Below, piece by piece: positions 11,316-12,029 of a stretch of 12,029 bases of DNA. Position numbers and translations under genes: made by a program. Every line of letters starts with the position of its first letter. The stretch's first letter is position 1. The notes beneath the pieces are model-generated. The model ran no database searches and was not told where the DNA came from. It saw only the letters and a program-made list of their open reading frames with translations. Source of the DNA: a bacterium. GTDB lineage: Bacteria; Hydrothermota; UBA3073; JACQXS01; JAUWAR01. The stretch covers positions 1 through 12,029 of the forward strand of contig JAUWAR010000031.1 in NCBI GenBank assembly GCA_030601965.1, written 5' to 3'.

Positions 11316-12029
11316 GAAACTCTTGAGTGTTATGTTGGGTATGATATTTCTGTCTTCTCTTGTGATTGCAGGTGATTACTATCTGGTTAAGCCAAATGAC
11401 AAGATGATAAGGGCAGAAAAGAGGGGTGATATTTTTGTGCCTGTTAAGGGTGCTCGTGAGATTGAAACTGCGGTTACTTTTGGAAAAGGAAAAGGATTCA
11501 TTGACACAACTCAACTCTTTGAAGCCATGGTGGGCTACTATTTTCCAGACAGGGACTCAAACACAATTCTTATACAGCTCTTTAATTCTGATTATTCCTG
11601 CTCACTTCTAGCTTTTGGTGCCATTTTCTATTCTGAGGGATGGGGAGAATTTAGTCTCTGGGAAGGACCAGACCCTATACCCCCAACAACTGCGCAACTC
11701 CTCACACAAATGGAGAGTGCATGGACTTATGATTCGGCGAGCAATGCATGGACCGGGACCCCGGCTGTACTTTTTGGTCCCGTGGCAATAGGGTCTGATG
11801 ACCCTGGTGAAAATCTTGACCGTACTTGCTGGGTTGATATATCACCAAATATAGATATAGGAACTAATGCTGTATGGTGTGGATGGAGGATGCTCACCCA
11901 GCATACTGTTTCTCCATACGGTGGTAAGCCATGGCCATTGAGTGATAAATATGCAGAGCTATATGGACCTCACTATGCACCTTGCAGGACATGGATGTTC
12001 AGAATCCAGGACTGGCCAAGTGACATAAG
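11308..12029 (+). CDS. Exported protein of unknown function (partial, runs off right edge)
   Basis: An open frame of 240 codons continues to the window end. AAAGGAGG (11295-11302) is ideally placed before the ATG. Residues 1-21 form a classical Sec signal peptide (MCKKLLSV, hydrophobic LGMIFLSSLVIA, then GDYYL); the Cys at position 2 is not a lipobox. The mature part is rich in Trp, Tyr, Pro and acidic residues, with FGKGKGFIDTTQLFEAMVGY, YSEGWGEFSLWEGPDPIPP and CWVDISPNIDIG. Several Cys residues could form disulfides. No family is recognised. Unlike its neighbours it has no heptamer repeat in its signal peptide, and its composition is higher in G+C (32 of 60 at 11701-11760, hand count). Two tandem promoter-like elements and strong ribosome sites suggest high or regulated expression, as for an abundant surface protein; this is inference. 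Confidence 0.82.
   Translation, partial: MCKKLLSVMLGMIFLSSLVIAGDYYLVKPNDKMIRAEKRGDIFVPVKGAREIETAVTFGKGKGFIDTTQLFEAMVGYYFPDRDSNTILIQLFNSDYSCSLLAFGAIFYSEGWGEFSLWEGPDPIPPTTAQLLTQMESAWTYDSASNAWTGTPAVLFGPVAIGSDDPGENLDRTCWVDISPNIDIGTNAVWCGWRMLTQHTVSPYGGKPWPLSDKYAELYGPHYAPCRTWMFRIQDWPSDI

Overview
The window looks like a chromosomal piece of an AT-rich, diderm bacterium, most likely from an uncultured candidate phylum. The evidence is a secretin and lipoproteins (an outer membrane), a bacterial two-subunit-type glycyl-tRNA synthetase, and no close match to a familiar model genome. The DNA is unusually rich in tandem heptanucleotide repeats and short palindromes that sit inside genes as well as between them. 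No phylum can be named from this sequence alone.

Layout. Bases 1-1645 (minus strand) hold most of glyS, cut by the left edge. From about 1733 onward everything reads rightward and forms a type IV pilus alignment-complex locus: a TPR protein (1770-2855); a protein joining a GspE/PilB-type N-terminal domain to a DnaA-type AAA+ ATPase (2887-4104); a PilM-PilN fusion (4182-5984); an Ig-like-repeat lipoprotein (6005-7672); a small aromatic-rich lipoprotein (7887-8429); PilO (8500-9099); an AMIN-PilP fusion (9096-9881); and a short PilQ secretin (9891-11114). A duplicated promoter-like repeat (11120-11220) then precedes a 26-codon ORF and an exported protein of unknown function that runs off the right edge.

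How the genes fit together. PilM/PilN/PilO/PilP/PilQ form the trans-envelope alignment complex of the pilus. PilMN carries the cytoplasmic actin-like domain, the membrane anchor and the periplasmic domain in one chain, as GspL does in type II secretion. The AMIN (peptidoglycan-binding) module is on PilP instead of at the front of PilQ. The most surprising gene is the GspE-N/DnaA-type AAA+ fusion. Its front end is the kind of domain that docks on PilM/GspL, but its motor domain is initiator-type AAA+ and lacks a DnaA DNA-binding domain, which suggests an undescribed pilus-associated ATPase. No pilin, PilB, PilT or PilC is in the window.

A second theme is repeats. Period-7 arrays build the signal peptides of four envelope genes (both lipoproteins, pilP and pilQ), the AMIN-PilP linker and a stretch of GlyS. 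In glyS one array also provides the start codon. Palindromes are inserted in glyS (one flanked by a 9-bp direct repeat), cover the stop codon of the TPR gene, and fill the gap between the two lipoprotein genes. Operon-first genes have a TTGACA box 31-34 bp before the start codon and no Shine-Dalgarno sequence, which suggests leaderless mRNAs.
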